Assembly: GCF_000407545.1 (NCBI RefSeq)
Contig: NZ_ASWH01000001.1
Location: forward strand, 2,681,501 to 2,745,500
Source: Enterococcus gilvus ATCC BAA-350
Lineage (GTDB): Bacteria > Bacillota > Bacilli > Lactobacillales > Enterococcaceae
DNA: 64,000 nt
Direction of reading: 5' to 3'
Shown here one piece after another: positions 1-10,737 of this stretch (positions are counted from its first letter, which is position 1; each line of letters starts with the position of its first letter). Position numbers and translations under genes: made by a program. A model generated the notes under the pieces. It saw only the letters and a program-made list of their open reading frames with translations. It was not told where the DNA came from and ran no database searches.

Positions 1-1373
<1,373 letters not shown>

Positions 1374-1445
1374 CTAATTTGTAGTCGTCCTGTCTGTCTG
1401 TCTAACAGCACCCGGGTATTTCCTGTTAAACAAGCGCAGTGTTTT

Positions 1446-2288
1446 TTATTGCGTCACTTTTTGCACTAACCGTGCGATGTGGATCGTTAAATACAATTTC
1501 TCATCGTTCGTCATTTCGTATTGATACTTTTCTAAAATAAAATCCGCGATCTTCCCTACACATTTGTAGGCATTTTGATATTTTCTCTGAATGATCAAAA
1601 GCAGCTCATCGTCTGTCTCATCAGCAACTTGCCGTTGATTCATGATCCGTGAGGCAAAAAAGCGCAGATGCGTCGTAAAACGATAAAAATAGACAGATTC
1701 TTCATCCAGTTGAACTTTAAAATAATAGCTTGTAATTTGTATGATTTCCTGCATCATCTCTGTCATTAAAAAGGCATCATCATTATCGTTTTCCGTTTGC
1801 GCATTGACTAGATGCAAAGCAATGTTTCCTGCTTCATCTTCCCCTAGATCAATACCGAACTTCTTTTTGATTCTCTTTACCGCGTCTACCCCTACTGAAA
1901 ATTCATCAGGAAAGAACCGTTTAACGTCCCACAATAAAAGATTACGGACGCGAACACCTTCTTTGACGCGCTGGATCGCTGCATATAAATGATCCGTTAT
2001 GGAAATGTAGAGCGAGTCATTCAATGGATTCTTCAATGTGACTTTTGCTTCGTCAATAATGTCATTGGCGATTTCTACATAGGCAATTGGCATATCCTCT
2101 AAAAGCTCTTGAAACTTATGGGACAATTCATTGTTGGCAAGATGGTAGGTTTTATCGATCGCGTCCTCCGCTATCTCATCCCCCACTTTTTTCTGAAAGG
2201 CTAGACCACGCCCCATTACAACGATTTCGTTATTTTTTTGATTCGTTGTAATTACCACATTGTTATTCAAAATTTTTCGAATCTGCAT
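1446..2288 (-). CDS. LicT/BglG-family transcriptional antiterminator
   Basis: RNA-binding antiterminator of about 280 residues controlling the adjacent PTS gene. An N-terminal CAT RNA-binding domain (about residues 1-55, starting MQIRKILNNNVV and containing VMGRGLAFQKK) is followed by two PRD domains. The four regulatory histidines are visible in the motifs ITDHLYAAI, NIALHLVNA, RFTTHLRFF and LTIHIARLV. An upstream in-frame GTG at 2348 gives a longer form, but the ATG at 2288 has a GGGGGAG ribosome site and matches where this family begins. Upstream lie two promoters, two cre sites and a RAT/terminator element, so the gene is probably autoregulated by antitermination and repressed by CcpA. 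In this family PTS-dependent phosphorylation of the PRDs sets activity. Confidence 0.93.
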   Translation of the reverse strand: MQIRKILNNNVVITTNQKNNEIVVMGRGLAFQKKVGDEIAEDAIDKTYHLANNELSHKFQELLEDMPIAYVEIANDIIDEAKVTLKNPLNDSLYISITDHLYAAIQRVKEGVRVRNLLLWDVKRFFPDEFSVGVDAVKRIKKKFGIDLGEDEAGNIALHLVNAQTENDNDDAFLMTEMMQEIIQITSYYFKVQLDEESVYFYRFTTHLRFFASRIMNQRQVADETDDELLLIIQRKYQNAYKCVGKIADFILEKYQYEMTNDEKLYLTIHIARLVQKVTQ

Positions 2289-2353
2289 CCAATGCTCCCC
2301 CGTTCTGTGACATTCGCTACTCAAGCTCTTTTCCACGATCTCTTTCACTTAAA

Positions 2354-2382
2354 ATGATAGATATATTTGTGACCGCTGTCAA
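2354..2382 (-). promoter_or_regulatory. Second promoter of the licT-like gene
   Basis: On the minus strand TTGACA (2377-2382) and TATCAT (2354-2359) are separated by 17 bp. It lies downstream of the RAT/terminator, so transcripts from it would bypass antitermination and give a basal supply of the regulator. Confidence 0.65.
2368..2381 (-). promoter_or_regulatory. cre site (CcpA operator) at the second licT promoter
   Basis: TGACAGCGGTCACA on the minus strand matches the cre consensus TGWNANCGNTNWCA at every position and overlaps the -35 box of the promoter at 2354-2382. This predicts carbon catabolite repression. Confidence 0.75.
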
Positions 2383-2432
2383 ACTCAATTTTGTTTTTTT
2401 AAGATCCTCCTTCCTATTTTTGAGCAACAAAA

Positions 2433-2480
2433 AAACCCAATGAGCGCACGACAAATAACATCGAATACGTCATCAGGTTT
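2433..2480 (-). terminator. Conditional terminator upstream of the licT-like gene
   Basis: Minus-strand arms AAACCTGATG (2471-2480) and CATTGGGTTT (2433-2442) form a 10-bp stem including two G-T pairs, followed by a run of T. The 5' arm shares its AAACC with the end of the RAT, the arrangement expected for mutually exclusive antiterminator and terminator folds. Confidence 0.8.
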
Positions 2481-2506
2481 AGCTTGTATTTAAACAATCA
2501 CTATCC
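2476..2506 (-). promoter_or_regulatory. RAT (ribonucleic antiterminator) for LicT-type regulator
   Basis: The minus-strand segment starts GGATAGTGATTG and ends GCTAAACC, resembling the RAT consensus GGATTGTTACTG...GGCAAAACC. It sits between the upstream promoter and the terminator it overlaps. Confidence 0.7.
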
Positions 2507-2533
2507 ATCATTTGGTCTATTTAATTCAAAATT

Positions 2534-2562
2534 AGCTTAACAAACAGAGAAAGCGCTGTCAA
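2534..2562 (-). promoter_or_regulatory. Upstream promoter of the licT-PTS operon, with cre
   Basis: TTGACA (2557-2562) and TAAGCT (2534-2539) with a 17-bp spacer on the minus strand. A cre-like TGACAGCGCTTTCT at 2548-2561 overlaps the -35 and differs from the consensus TGWNANCGNTNWCA only in the last base. Confidence 0.75.
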
Positions 2563-2661
2563 TAGTTTTTACAAAAATAATTTTATTCGCCTTGTATTTT
2601 GTGAACGCCTATTAGCCTGCCTCCAGTACAAAAAGCTGTAAACCCTCGTTCCTTTATGCGC

Positions 2662-2853
2662 TTAGAAAGCACCGCTTAAAAGGTTGATCGCCAAAGATAA
2701 AAATATCACGACCATCACGATGCTGCCCCACAAACTTAACATAATGAAAGGAGACGTATTTTCGTTTCCTTCCTTTTTTATATTTTTAAATGTCCGCACG
2801 GTCATCCATAACTGCCAAATCCCCAACAATAAAAACACGATCCCAATAATCAT
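2662..2853 (-). CDS. Small membrane protein, function unknown
   Basis: Predicted 63-residue protein with two hydrophobic segments (about residues 1-18 starting MIIGIVFLLLGIWQ, and about 38-60) around a short charged loop containing KNIKKEGNE. I place the start at the ATG at 2853, eight bases after GGGGAG; longer in-frame starts at 2877 and 2859 are too close to or upstream of that site. I recognise no family. It stands alone between the licT promoter region and a divergent PfpI gene. Confidence 0.55.
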   Translation of the reverse strand: MIIGIVFLLLGIWQLWMTVRTFKNIKKEGNENTSPFIMLSLWGSIVMVVIFLSLAINLLSGAF

Positions 2854-2986
2854 ACGCATCACTCCCCTTGTCCTCATTTTACACCTGCAAGCAGGCGTTA
2901 GACAAATCCTCGAACAGATTAATTGAATTCTGCTTGGATATCCTTTAGGGTAAAGGAGTACTTAAAAAAGAAAGGATGGCATTTCA

Positions 2987-3499
2987 ATGACCAAGAAAAT
3001 TGCAGCGATCGTTACAGATTTAGTAGAGGATGTTGAACTATCCTCTCCGAAAGAAGCACTAGAAAAAGACGGCAATGAAGTCACTATTATCAGCTTCGAA
3101 GCCAATCAAGAAATTACAGGTAAAAAAGGAACTACCTTCAAAAGCGACAAAGGAATCGATGAAGTAAAACCAGAAGACTTCGATGCCCTATTGATCCCTG
3201 GTGGATTTTCTCCCGACCAATTACGCGGCGATTCACGCTTTGTCGCTTTCGTTACCTACTTCTTAGACAAAGAAGAACCACTCTTTGCGATTTGTCACGG
3301 CCCACAATTATTTATCCAAACAGGTTTGACAAAAGGTCGTACAATGACTGCCTATACAACGGTTCGTCCAGATGTCGGCTACGCTGGCGCTATCGTTAAA
3401 GATGAGGCTGTGGTGGTCGATAACAAACTCGTTACGAGCCGCACACCCGATGATCTTCCAGACTTCAACGAAAAAATCATTGAAGTACTACACGCATAA
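2987..3499 (+). CDS. DJ-1/PfpI family stress protein
   Basis: Protein of 170 residues in the PfpI/YhbO (general stress protein 18) branch of the DJ-1 superfamily. The nucleophile elbow AICHGPQ places the conserved Cys at 103 and His at 104, and LLIPGGFSPDQLR precedes it. Members are described as glyoxalases, deglycases or proteases, so the exact reaction is uncertain. The start ATG follows AGAAAGGATGG with normal spacing. It is a single-gene unit ending in a strong terminator at 3508. Confidence 0.9.
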   Translation: MTKKIAAIVTDLVEDVELSSPKEALEKDGNEVTIISFEANQEITGKKGTTFKSDKGIDEVKPEDFDALLIPGGFSPDQLRGDSRFVAFVTYFLDKEEPLFAICHGPQLFIQTGLTKGRTMTAYTTVRPDVGYAGAIVKDEAVVVDNKLVTSRTPDDLPDFNEKIIEVLHA

Positions 3500-3507
3500 T
3501 CGGTAAG

Positions 3508-3535
3508 GGACTAGACTATATCTAGTCCTTTTTTT
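3508..3535 (+). terminator. Rho-independent terminator of the PfpI gene
   Basis: Arms GGACTAGA and TCTAGTCC (8 bp, 5-nt loop) followed by seven T, starting 9 bases after the stop codon. Confidence 0.9.
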
Positions 3536-3583
3536 GATCCCTTCAATAAAAATAGATCGCGTTGAGACGCTCCTAAAATGAAC

Positions 3584-3613
3584 GATAGCCCGCTCAATCA
3601 TGAGCGGGCTATC
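3584..3613. terminator. Isolated 13-bp perfect hairpin in a gene-free stretch
   Basis: GATAGCCCGCTCA and its exact complement enclose the 4-nt loop ATCA. On the minus strand the hairpin is followed by GTTCATTTT, a weak U-rich tail; on the plus strand there is none. It is the only strong structure in the 420-bp stretch between the PfpI gene and the membrane protein at 3921, and may end a minus-strand transcript starting near 3797. Confidence 0.55.
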
Positions 3614-3803
3614 TAACTAATCAATATTCATTATTCTAAAGTTGAGGGTGTTGACTATTACTAAAAATTAACTATTTCTCGTTTAAACGATGTATTCCCA
3701 AATCCTTCTAATACATCCTTGTAACCCTATAGTTACGCCAGTTTGATTAAATTTCATCAAAATGAGTTAAAGTGTCGCATAAAAATATCTTTCGTATAAA
3801 ACA

Positions 3804-3812
3804 ACTATAGCA
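3804..3812 (-). promoter_or_regulatory. Candidate extended -10 promoter in gene-free region
   Basis: TGCTATAGT on the minus strand fits the extended -10 pattern TGnTATAAT; I see no good -35. Transcription from about 3797 would reach the hairpin at 3584-3613 and give an RNA of about 210 nt without a convincing ORF. The remainder of 3614-3920 holds AT-rich sequence with nothing else I can assign. Confidence 0.35.
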
Positions 3813-3920
3813 CAAGTACAATCAAAACGAAAATAGTCAAATAAAACATTATATAATTCTTAAATCATTTTCCTGTTTATTTTCAGCAAGAAAAACCGTT
3901 TGTCTTCTTTTTCAAAGCGT

Positions 3921-4226
3921 TTAAAAAGCTAAAAAAATAACATCGTTTGCACCAAAATAATTTAACCCATATAAAAATAATACAAGGCCATTAATAATGA
4001 AGGAAAGGACGATGATCCCATAACGGATTGTCAAGTAAGAATACCCTTCTGGGCGATACCCAGTATGCCTTTTTCCATGGTAACCGATCATAAGAATCAG
4101 TAATAAAACCGTCATCACAGTCTGAAAAACCAACCCTGCTAAGTATAACAAAGGTCCACCATGATTCAGTTGGATAAAATACCCTCCCATTGTTAGTATA
4201 TCAATCAAAATTGCGACTAGCGGCAT
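3921..4226 (-). CDS. Hypothetical membrane protein
   Basis: A 101-residue protein with three hydrophobic segments (about residues 1-22, 28-50 and 67-90) and a short basic loop GYHGKRHTGYRPEG between the second and third. The start is the ATG at 4226, seven bases after GGGAGG; a start six codons upstream would cover that site. It is downstream of metG but separated from it by metG's terminator. Family not recognised. Confidence 0.6.
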   Translation of the reverse strand: MPLVAILIDILTMGGYFIQLNHGGPLLYLAGLVFQTVMTVLLLILMIGYHGKRHTGYRPEGYSYLTIRYGIIVLSFIINGLVLFLYGLNYFGANDVIFLAF

Positions 4227-4285
4227 GAACACGCCTCCCTTCAAATACTCACCTCGAGTATACCTCGATTCTTCAAAAAATCATT

Positions 4286-4312
4286 AAAAAAGCTCTCGAA
4301 AATTCGAGAGCT
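4286..4312 (-). terminator. Terminator of metG
   Basis: Near-perfect palindrome AGCTCTCGAA/TTCGAGAGCT followed on the minus strand by a T run, 16 bases after the metG stop. Confidence 0.88.
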
Positions 4313-4327
4313 TACAGTCTATTGCTT

Positions 4328-6349
<2,022 letters not shown>

Positions 6350-6369
6350 TTAAAAATAGATTCTCTCGT

Positions 6370-6398
6370 AGTATACCATAAAAGGGCTTTGCTTTTAA
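6370..6398 (-). promoter_or_regulatory. Promoter of metG
   Basis: Minus-strand TTAAAA (6393-6398), 17-bp spacer, TATACT (6370-6375) with an extended -10 TGG just before it. The 5' leader is only about 25 nt. Confidence 0.7.
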
Positions 6399-6455
6399 GA
6401 AAATGAAAGAACCTGCTCTATTTATTGGAAACTGATTTAATAACCTAAAATAAAT

Positions 6456-6486
6456 CAAAAAACAGCAAGTCTACCTCGACTCGCTG
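6456..6486 (-). terminator. Terminator of the DUF2200 gene
   Basis: Minus-strand arms CAGCGAGTC and GACTTGCTG with a 6-nt loop, followed by TTTTTTG. Confidence 0.85.
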
Positions 6487-6492
6487 CCTTCC

Positions 6493-6837
6493 TTATTTTC
6501 GTAAAATTTTTTCCATCTTTTTCCCTTTGGCTAACTCATCGACCAGCTTATCTAAGTAGCGAATTTTTTGCATCAAGGGATCGTCAATTTCTTCTACGCG
6601 ATAACCGCAGATCATGCCTGTTATCAAGACAGTATTTTCGTTTAATCGGGGAACTTCCGCAAAAAAAGTCTCCATATCAACGCCTGTATCCAACTGCTGC
6701 TGCAGCCCGTTTTCATCATAGCCTGTCAACCAATAAATCACTTGGTCGAGCTCTTCTTTCGTGCGTCCTTTTTTCTCAACTTTCTGAAGGTACAATGGAT
6801 AGATGGACGCAAAGCTCATTTTAAAAATCTTACTCAT
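6493..6837 (-). CDS. DUF2200 family protein
   Basis: A 114-residue soluble protein whose opening KIFKMSFASIYPLYLQKVEK and GRTKEELDQVIYWLTGYD motif match the DUF2200 family, which has no established function. It is rich in charged residues and has no membrane segment. It begins after AGAAGGGGTCAG, 15 bases downstream of the XRE regulator stop, so the two genes are probably co-transcribed and end at the terminator at 6456-6486. Confidence 0.78.
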   Translation of the reverse strand: MSKIFKMSFASIYPLYLQKVEKKGRTKEELDQVIYWLTGYDENGLQQQLDTGVDMETFFAEVPRLNENTVLITGMICGYRVEEIDDPLMQKIRYLDKLVDELAKGKKMEKILRK

Positions 6838-6852
6838 ATACTGACCCCTTCT

Positions 6853-7368
6853 TTATAAAAAATGCAATACTATAAGAAAAATACAAAAAGAAATAATCAA
6901 CCCAGCACCCGCAACAATTCCTTGTTTGAGCTGTTGATCTAGATCAACCTCTTTTCCTTTTAGTCGATCTATTTTAAATTGAAAAGCAAACATCGTAATA
7001 AAATTTGCTGCGGCCGCCATCACTATATAATAGGTCAGTTCGCGATGGGGAATATCTTCTGGTAAAAAAATCACGACTAATAAGAGTAACGCGGTCAGTA
7101 TAGGCCCTACAAAATACAAAACGGACAATTTTGCGATCGTTTCTTTGTGTTTGATCTCTTTCACCACATCTGAATCTTTCACCAATAGGTCGTCCAAAGA
7201 TAGTTTAAAAATTGTTGATAAACGCAACACGCTTTCAATATCGGGGATCGTCTTCCCTGTTTCCCAATTTGAGATCGTTCGTTTTGATACAAAAATTCTA
7301 TCGGCTAATTGTTCCTGTGTCCATTCCGCTGCCTGCCGTTCGCTTTTGATTCGTTGACTGATTTCCAT
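6853..7368 (-). CDS. XRE-family regulator with membrane anchor
   Basis: About 171 residues. An N-terminal helix-turn-helix of the XRE/Cro type (SERQAAEWTQEQLADRIFVS, then KRTISNWETGKTIPD) spans roughly residues 5-60. The C-terminal half holds three predicted membrane helices around YFVGPILTALLLLVVIFL, YYIVMAAAANFITMFAF and GIVAGAGLIISFCIFL. Such membrane-tethered XRE proteins are thought to sense envelope or small-molecule signals, but the ligand here is unknown. I choose the ATG at 7368 because the family starts near MEISQRIKSER; upstream in-frame starts lack a ribosome site. It shares a transcript direction with the DUF2200 gene downstream. Confidence 0.82.
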   Translation of the reverse strand: MEISQRIKSERQAAEWTQEQLADRIFVSKRTISNWETGKTIPDIESVLRLSTIFKLSLDDLLVKDSDVVKEIKHKETIAKLSVLYFVGPILTALLLLVVIFLPEDIPHRELTYYIVMAAAANFITMFAFQFKIDRLKGKEVDLDQQLKQGIVAGAGLIISFCIFLIVLHFL

Positions 7369-7474
7369 TCCCTCATCGCTCACCTTCAATAATTGAATTT
7401 CATGAATCAAAATTACTTCAATTGTGCCAAAAAGTCGATAGAAAGTTCTTTCTACCCTTGATATAACAGCCTTT

Positions 7475-8647
7475 CTATGACCGTGTCACGCCGTCTTGTC
7501 TTGCGGCTTCTGCGACCTTTAAGGTGATCAAATCGACGACATTTTCATCGAAAGCCGATGGAATGATATAGTCAGAGGTTAATTCCGAGTAAGGGATCGA
7601 ATCCGCGATCGCATGGGCACAGGCAAGCTTCATGCGGGGGGTGATCCGTTTTGCTTCTGCTGTGAAGGCCCCACGAAACAATCCTGGAAAAGCGAGCACA
7701 TTGTTGATTTGGTTTGGAAAATCGGAACGACCGGTTCCTACCACAGAAGCTCCGCCAGCGATCGCCTCTGCGTAGGTGATTTCTGGTTCAGGATTCGCCA
7801 TAGAGAAAACGATGTTCCCCTCATTCATAGAGGCTACCATTTCTTTCGTCACTAGATTTGGTGCAGATACACCGATAAAAACATCTACTCCGACAAATGC
7901 TTCTGCCATCGTGCCCGTAAAATCCTTAAGCGTAATCAAATGTAAAATTTCCTTTTCAACGAAGGTCGCATTGGGCATCTGCTCATTCAATGCGCCATCT
8001 TTATTGAAGGCAACGATGTTCTTCACGCCTAGATCGACAAGCATATGAATAATCGCACTACCTGCTGCACCAATTCCTGAGATCACAACGTTTAGATCCT
8101 GTGGTTCCTTTTTTACCAGCTTCAACGCATTGATCAATGCCGCAGTCACGACAACTGCGGTCCCGTGTTGATCGTCATGAAAGACAGGAATATCCAGCGC
8201 TTCGATCAACGCCCGCTCGATTTCTACACAGCGGGGAGCGCTGATGTCTTCCAAATTGATCCCTCCAAAGGTCGGCGCGATGGCTTTGACGATTTGGATA
8301 ATTTCTTGTGGGTCTTTTGTATCTAAACAGATTGGCACTGCATCGATACCGGCAAACTCCTTAAAAAGCAATGCTTTTCCTTCCATCACCGGCAATGCGG
8401 CTTCTGGTCCGATGTCTCCCAGCCCCAAGACAGCCGTCCCATCGGTAACCACGGCGACACTGTTGCCTTTCCAAGTGTAATCATAGGCCTTGTTTTTATC
8501 CTCTGCGATTTTCCGACAGGGCTCTGCCACGCCTGGTGTATAGGCTAAGGACAGGTCTGTTTTGTTTCGTACTTTGGCTTTACTTGTCACTTCGATTTTT
8601 CCGTGCCATTTTCTATGCGCAGTCAACGCTTCATCATAAATAGTCAT
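7475..8647 (-). CDS. NAD(P)-dependent malic enzyme
   Basis: Oxidative decarboxylation of malate to pyruvate and CO2 with reduction of NAD(P). About 390 residues, the short bacterial form without a fused phosphotransacetylase domain. The N-terminal malic domain contains [14 protein letters not shown] and [15 protein letters not shown]; the metal site is in [15 protein letters not shown] and [11 protein letters not shown]; the Rossmann motif [11 protein letters not shown] starts the cofactor domain. The ATG at 8647 has GGAGATACG upstream and overlaps the last 14 bases of fumC, so the two are translationally coupled. With fumarase this gives a fumarate-malate-pyruvate route. Confidence 0.93.
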   Translation of the reverse strand: MTIYDEALTAHRKWHGKIEVTSKAKVRNKTDLSLAYTPGVAEPCRKIAEDKNKAYDYTWKGNSVAVVTDGTAVLGLGDIGPEAALPVMEGKALLFKEFAGIDAVPICLDTKDPQEIIQIVKAIAPTFGGINLEDISAPRCVEIERALIEALDIPVFHDDQHGTAVVVTAALINALKLVKKEPQDLNVVISGIGAAGSAIIHMLVDLGVKNIVAFNKDGALNEQMPNATFVEKEILHLITLKDFTGTMAEAFVGVDVFIGVSAPNLVTKEMVASMNEGNIVFSMANPEPEITYAEAIAGGASVVGTGRSDFPNQINNVLAFPGLFRGAFTAEAKRITPRMKLACAHAIADSIPYSELTSDYIIPSAFDENVVDLITLKVAEAARQDGVTRS

Positions 8648-10016
8648 CAATCGTATCTCCAATCATTTTTTCTGGTCGTACCCAAGACTCATATTCTTCC
8701 TCCGTCACATAGCCTAAAGATAACGCGGATTCCTTCAATGTGGTTCCTTCGTTAAATGCTTTCTTCGCGATTTCAGCCCCTTTGTCGTAGCCGATATGTG
8801 TGTTCAATGCCGTCACTAGCATCAACGACTTCTCCAAAAGCTCCGCCATCCGTTCTTCGTTTACGACCAATCCCTTCAGACAGTTTTCAGTGAAGGAATG
8901 GAGAGCATCTGCTAACAATCGGACGCTCTGCAATAAATCAAACGCGATCAAAGGCAAATAAACATTCAGTTCAAAATTCCCTTGTGATGCCGCCACACCG
9001 ATCGCCGTATCATTTCCCATGACCTGTACCGCGACCATTGCCAAAGCTTCACATTGTGTCGGATTGATTTTCCCTGGCATGATCGAGCTCCCCGGTTCAT
9101 TGGCAGGCAAGGTGATCTCGCCTAAGCCGCTGCGAGGTCCGCTTGCCATCCAGCGGATATCGTTCGCCATTTTCATGCTGTTTGCTGCTAAGGCCTTTAG
9201 TGCGCCGCTGACAAATACAACGGCATCCCGATTGGCTAACGCATGAAATTTATTTTTTTCACTGGTAAAATGTATCCCTGTTTCTTCACCTATCGCTTCA
9301 ATAAAGGCTTCTTCATACGCTTTTGACGCGTTCAACCCAGTACCTACTGCTGTTCCTCCGATTGCCAACTGATGTAATTCCGCTAAGCTGTGGATCAGCA
9401 TATTTTCGTTGTGCTCCAATGCAGAGCGCCACCCGCTGATTTCTTGCGCAAAAGTGACCGGCGTCGCGTCTTGTAGATGGGTCCGCCCAATTTTGATCAC
9501 ATGCTGATTGTTCTCTTCTAGCTCTTCTAATACACCGATCATCTCATGGATCGCTGGTAATAACGTTCGTTCAATCGTAAATGTTCCTGCAATATGAAGC
9601 GCTGTCGGAAAAACATCATTGGAGCTCTGTGACATATTGACATCATCGTTTGGATGCACTGCTAAATCATTCTGAGTCGCTAGATGTGCAATAACTTCAT
9701 TCGCATTCATGTTGCTCTGCGTGCCGCTACCTGTTTGCCAGACCACTAGCGGAAATTTCTCCCAGTGCTCACCCTTCAATAGCAAATCCGCTGCTTTTTG
9801 AATAGCCATCGCCTTCTCAGCTTCTAGTTTTCCTGTCCGCTGGTTAGCGATCGCAGCCATTTTTTTTACTAACACGAGCGCATGCAATAATTCTTGCGGC
9901 ATTTTTTCTCCGCCAATTTTGAAATTCTGCCTGCTGCGTTCGGTTTGTGCTCCCCACCACGCTTCTTTTGGCACCTCGATTGGGCCAATTGAATCCTGTT
10001 CAATCCGTGTTTCCAT
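8634..10016 (-). CDS. fumC: Class II fumarate hydratase
   Basis: Reversible hydration of fumarate to malate, oxygen-stable class II (iron-independent) enzyme. Length 460 residues is normal. The family signature [15 protein letters not shown] is present around residue 310, and the catalytic regions [28 protein letters not shown] and [13 protein letters not shown] are intact. It is the first gene of a two-gene operon with malic enzyme, overlapping it by 14 bases. An 8-bp inverted repeat at 10048-10068 lies in the upstream region and may be an operator. Confidence 0.96.
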   Translation of the reverse strand: METRIEQDSIGPIEVPKEAWWGAQTERSRQNFKIGGEKMPQELLHALVLVKKMAAIANQRTGKLEAEKAMAIQKAADLLLKGEHWEKFPLVVWQTGSGTQSNMNANEVIAHLATQNDLAVHPNDDVNMSQSSNDVFPTALHIAGTFTIERTLLPAIHEMIGVLEELEENNQHVIKIGRTHLQDATPVTFAQEISGWRSALEHNENMLIHSLAELHQLAIGGTAVGTGLNASKAYEEAFIEAIGEETGIHFTSEKNKFHALANRDAVVFVSGALKALAANSMKMANDIRWMASGPRSGLGEITLPANEPGSSIMPGKINPTQCEALAMVAVQVMGNDTAIGVAASQGNFELNVYLPLIAFDLLQSVRLLADALHSFTENCLKGLVVNEERMAELLEKSLMLVTALNTHIGYDKGAEIAKKAFNEGTTLKESALSLGYVTEEEYESWVRPEKMIGDTIDDYL

Positions 10017-10047
10017 GTATTCGACTCCTTCTTCAAATTAATGTATT

Positions 10048-10068
10048 CATTTTTCTTCTAGAAAAATG
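10048..10068. promoter_or_regulatory. Inverted repeat upstream of fumC, possible operator
   Basis: CATTTTTC and GAAAAATG flank a 5-nt centre, 32 bases upstream of the fumC start. Low-complexity arms reduce confidence. Confidence 0.3.
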
Positions 10069-10231
10069 AGTTTGAGTTTCATCCGTATGTCATTCCTCTA
10101 GACTTCTGTAAATTTTCATTGGTTTCATTTTGACTCTTGCTAGTTCAGCCATGATCCTGCGAAAAGTGGAACTGAGATCTTTTTTCCTTCTATTTTGTTC
10201 AATTATCGCTCATTTCTACCAAAACGGATAC

Positions 10232-10266
10232 AAAAAAAGTACAAAAGCCGTTAAACTTTTGTACTT
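10232..10266 (-). terminator. Terminator of the rel-dtd operon
   Basis: Perfect 11-bp stem AAGTACAAAAG/CTTTTGTACTT on the minus strand, 8-nt loop, then seven T. Lies just after the dtd stop. Confidence 0.92.
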
Positions 10267-10272
10267 CGTTCG

Positions 10273-10719
10273 TTATTTATCTCTTGTATCAAACAAGATC
10301 GTGACCGGTCCATCGTTGATCAGCGCGACATCCATGTCACCGCCGAATTCTCCCGTCTCTACCGTAAGCCCCGCTTGACGCAAGCCTTCATTAAAATAGT
10401 TATATAAGGGGATAGCGGTTTCTGGACGAGCAGCTTTTACAAAACTCGGACGATTGCCTTTTTTGGTGTCCCCATAGAGTGTAAATTGCGAAACGCTCAA
10501 AACACTGCCGCCAACATCCTGCAAAGACTGGTTCATTTTTCCTTCTTCATCTTCAAATACGCGCAACAGCGGAATCTTCCGAATCAAATAATCCGCATCT
10601 GCTTGTGTATCTTCTTCATGAATTCCTAAAAGGATCATGAAGCCATGGTCGATCTTTCCGATAACCGTCTCATTGATCGTTACACTGGCTTGGCTTACAC
10701 GTTGAATAACAGCTCGCAT
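10273..10719 (-). CDS. dtd: D-aminoacyl-tRNA deacylase
   Basis: Hydrolyses D-amino acids from mischarged tRNAs. The 148 residues match the family length. The start [15 protein letters not shown], the [17 protein letters not shown] motif and the GxP-type segment [19 protein letters not shown] (family signature near residue 115-135) are intact. It is the last gene of the operon, 18 bases after rel, and is followed by a strong terminator; rel-dtd adjacency is common in Firmicutes. Confidence 0.96.
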   Translation of the reverse strand: MRAVIQRVSQASVTINETVIGKIDHGFMILLGIHEEDTQADADYLIRKIPLLRVFEDEEGKMNQSLQDVGGSVLSVSQFTLYGDTKKGNRPSFVKAARPETAIPLYNYFNEGLRQAGLTVETGEFGGDMDVALINDGPVTILFDTRDK

Positions 10720-10737
10720 AGTGCCCTCCTATTTCTT

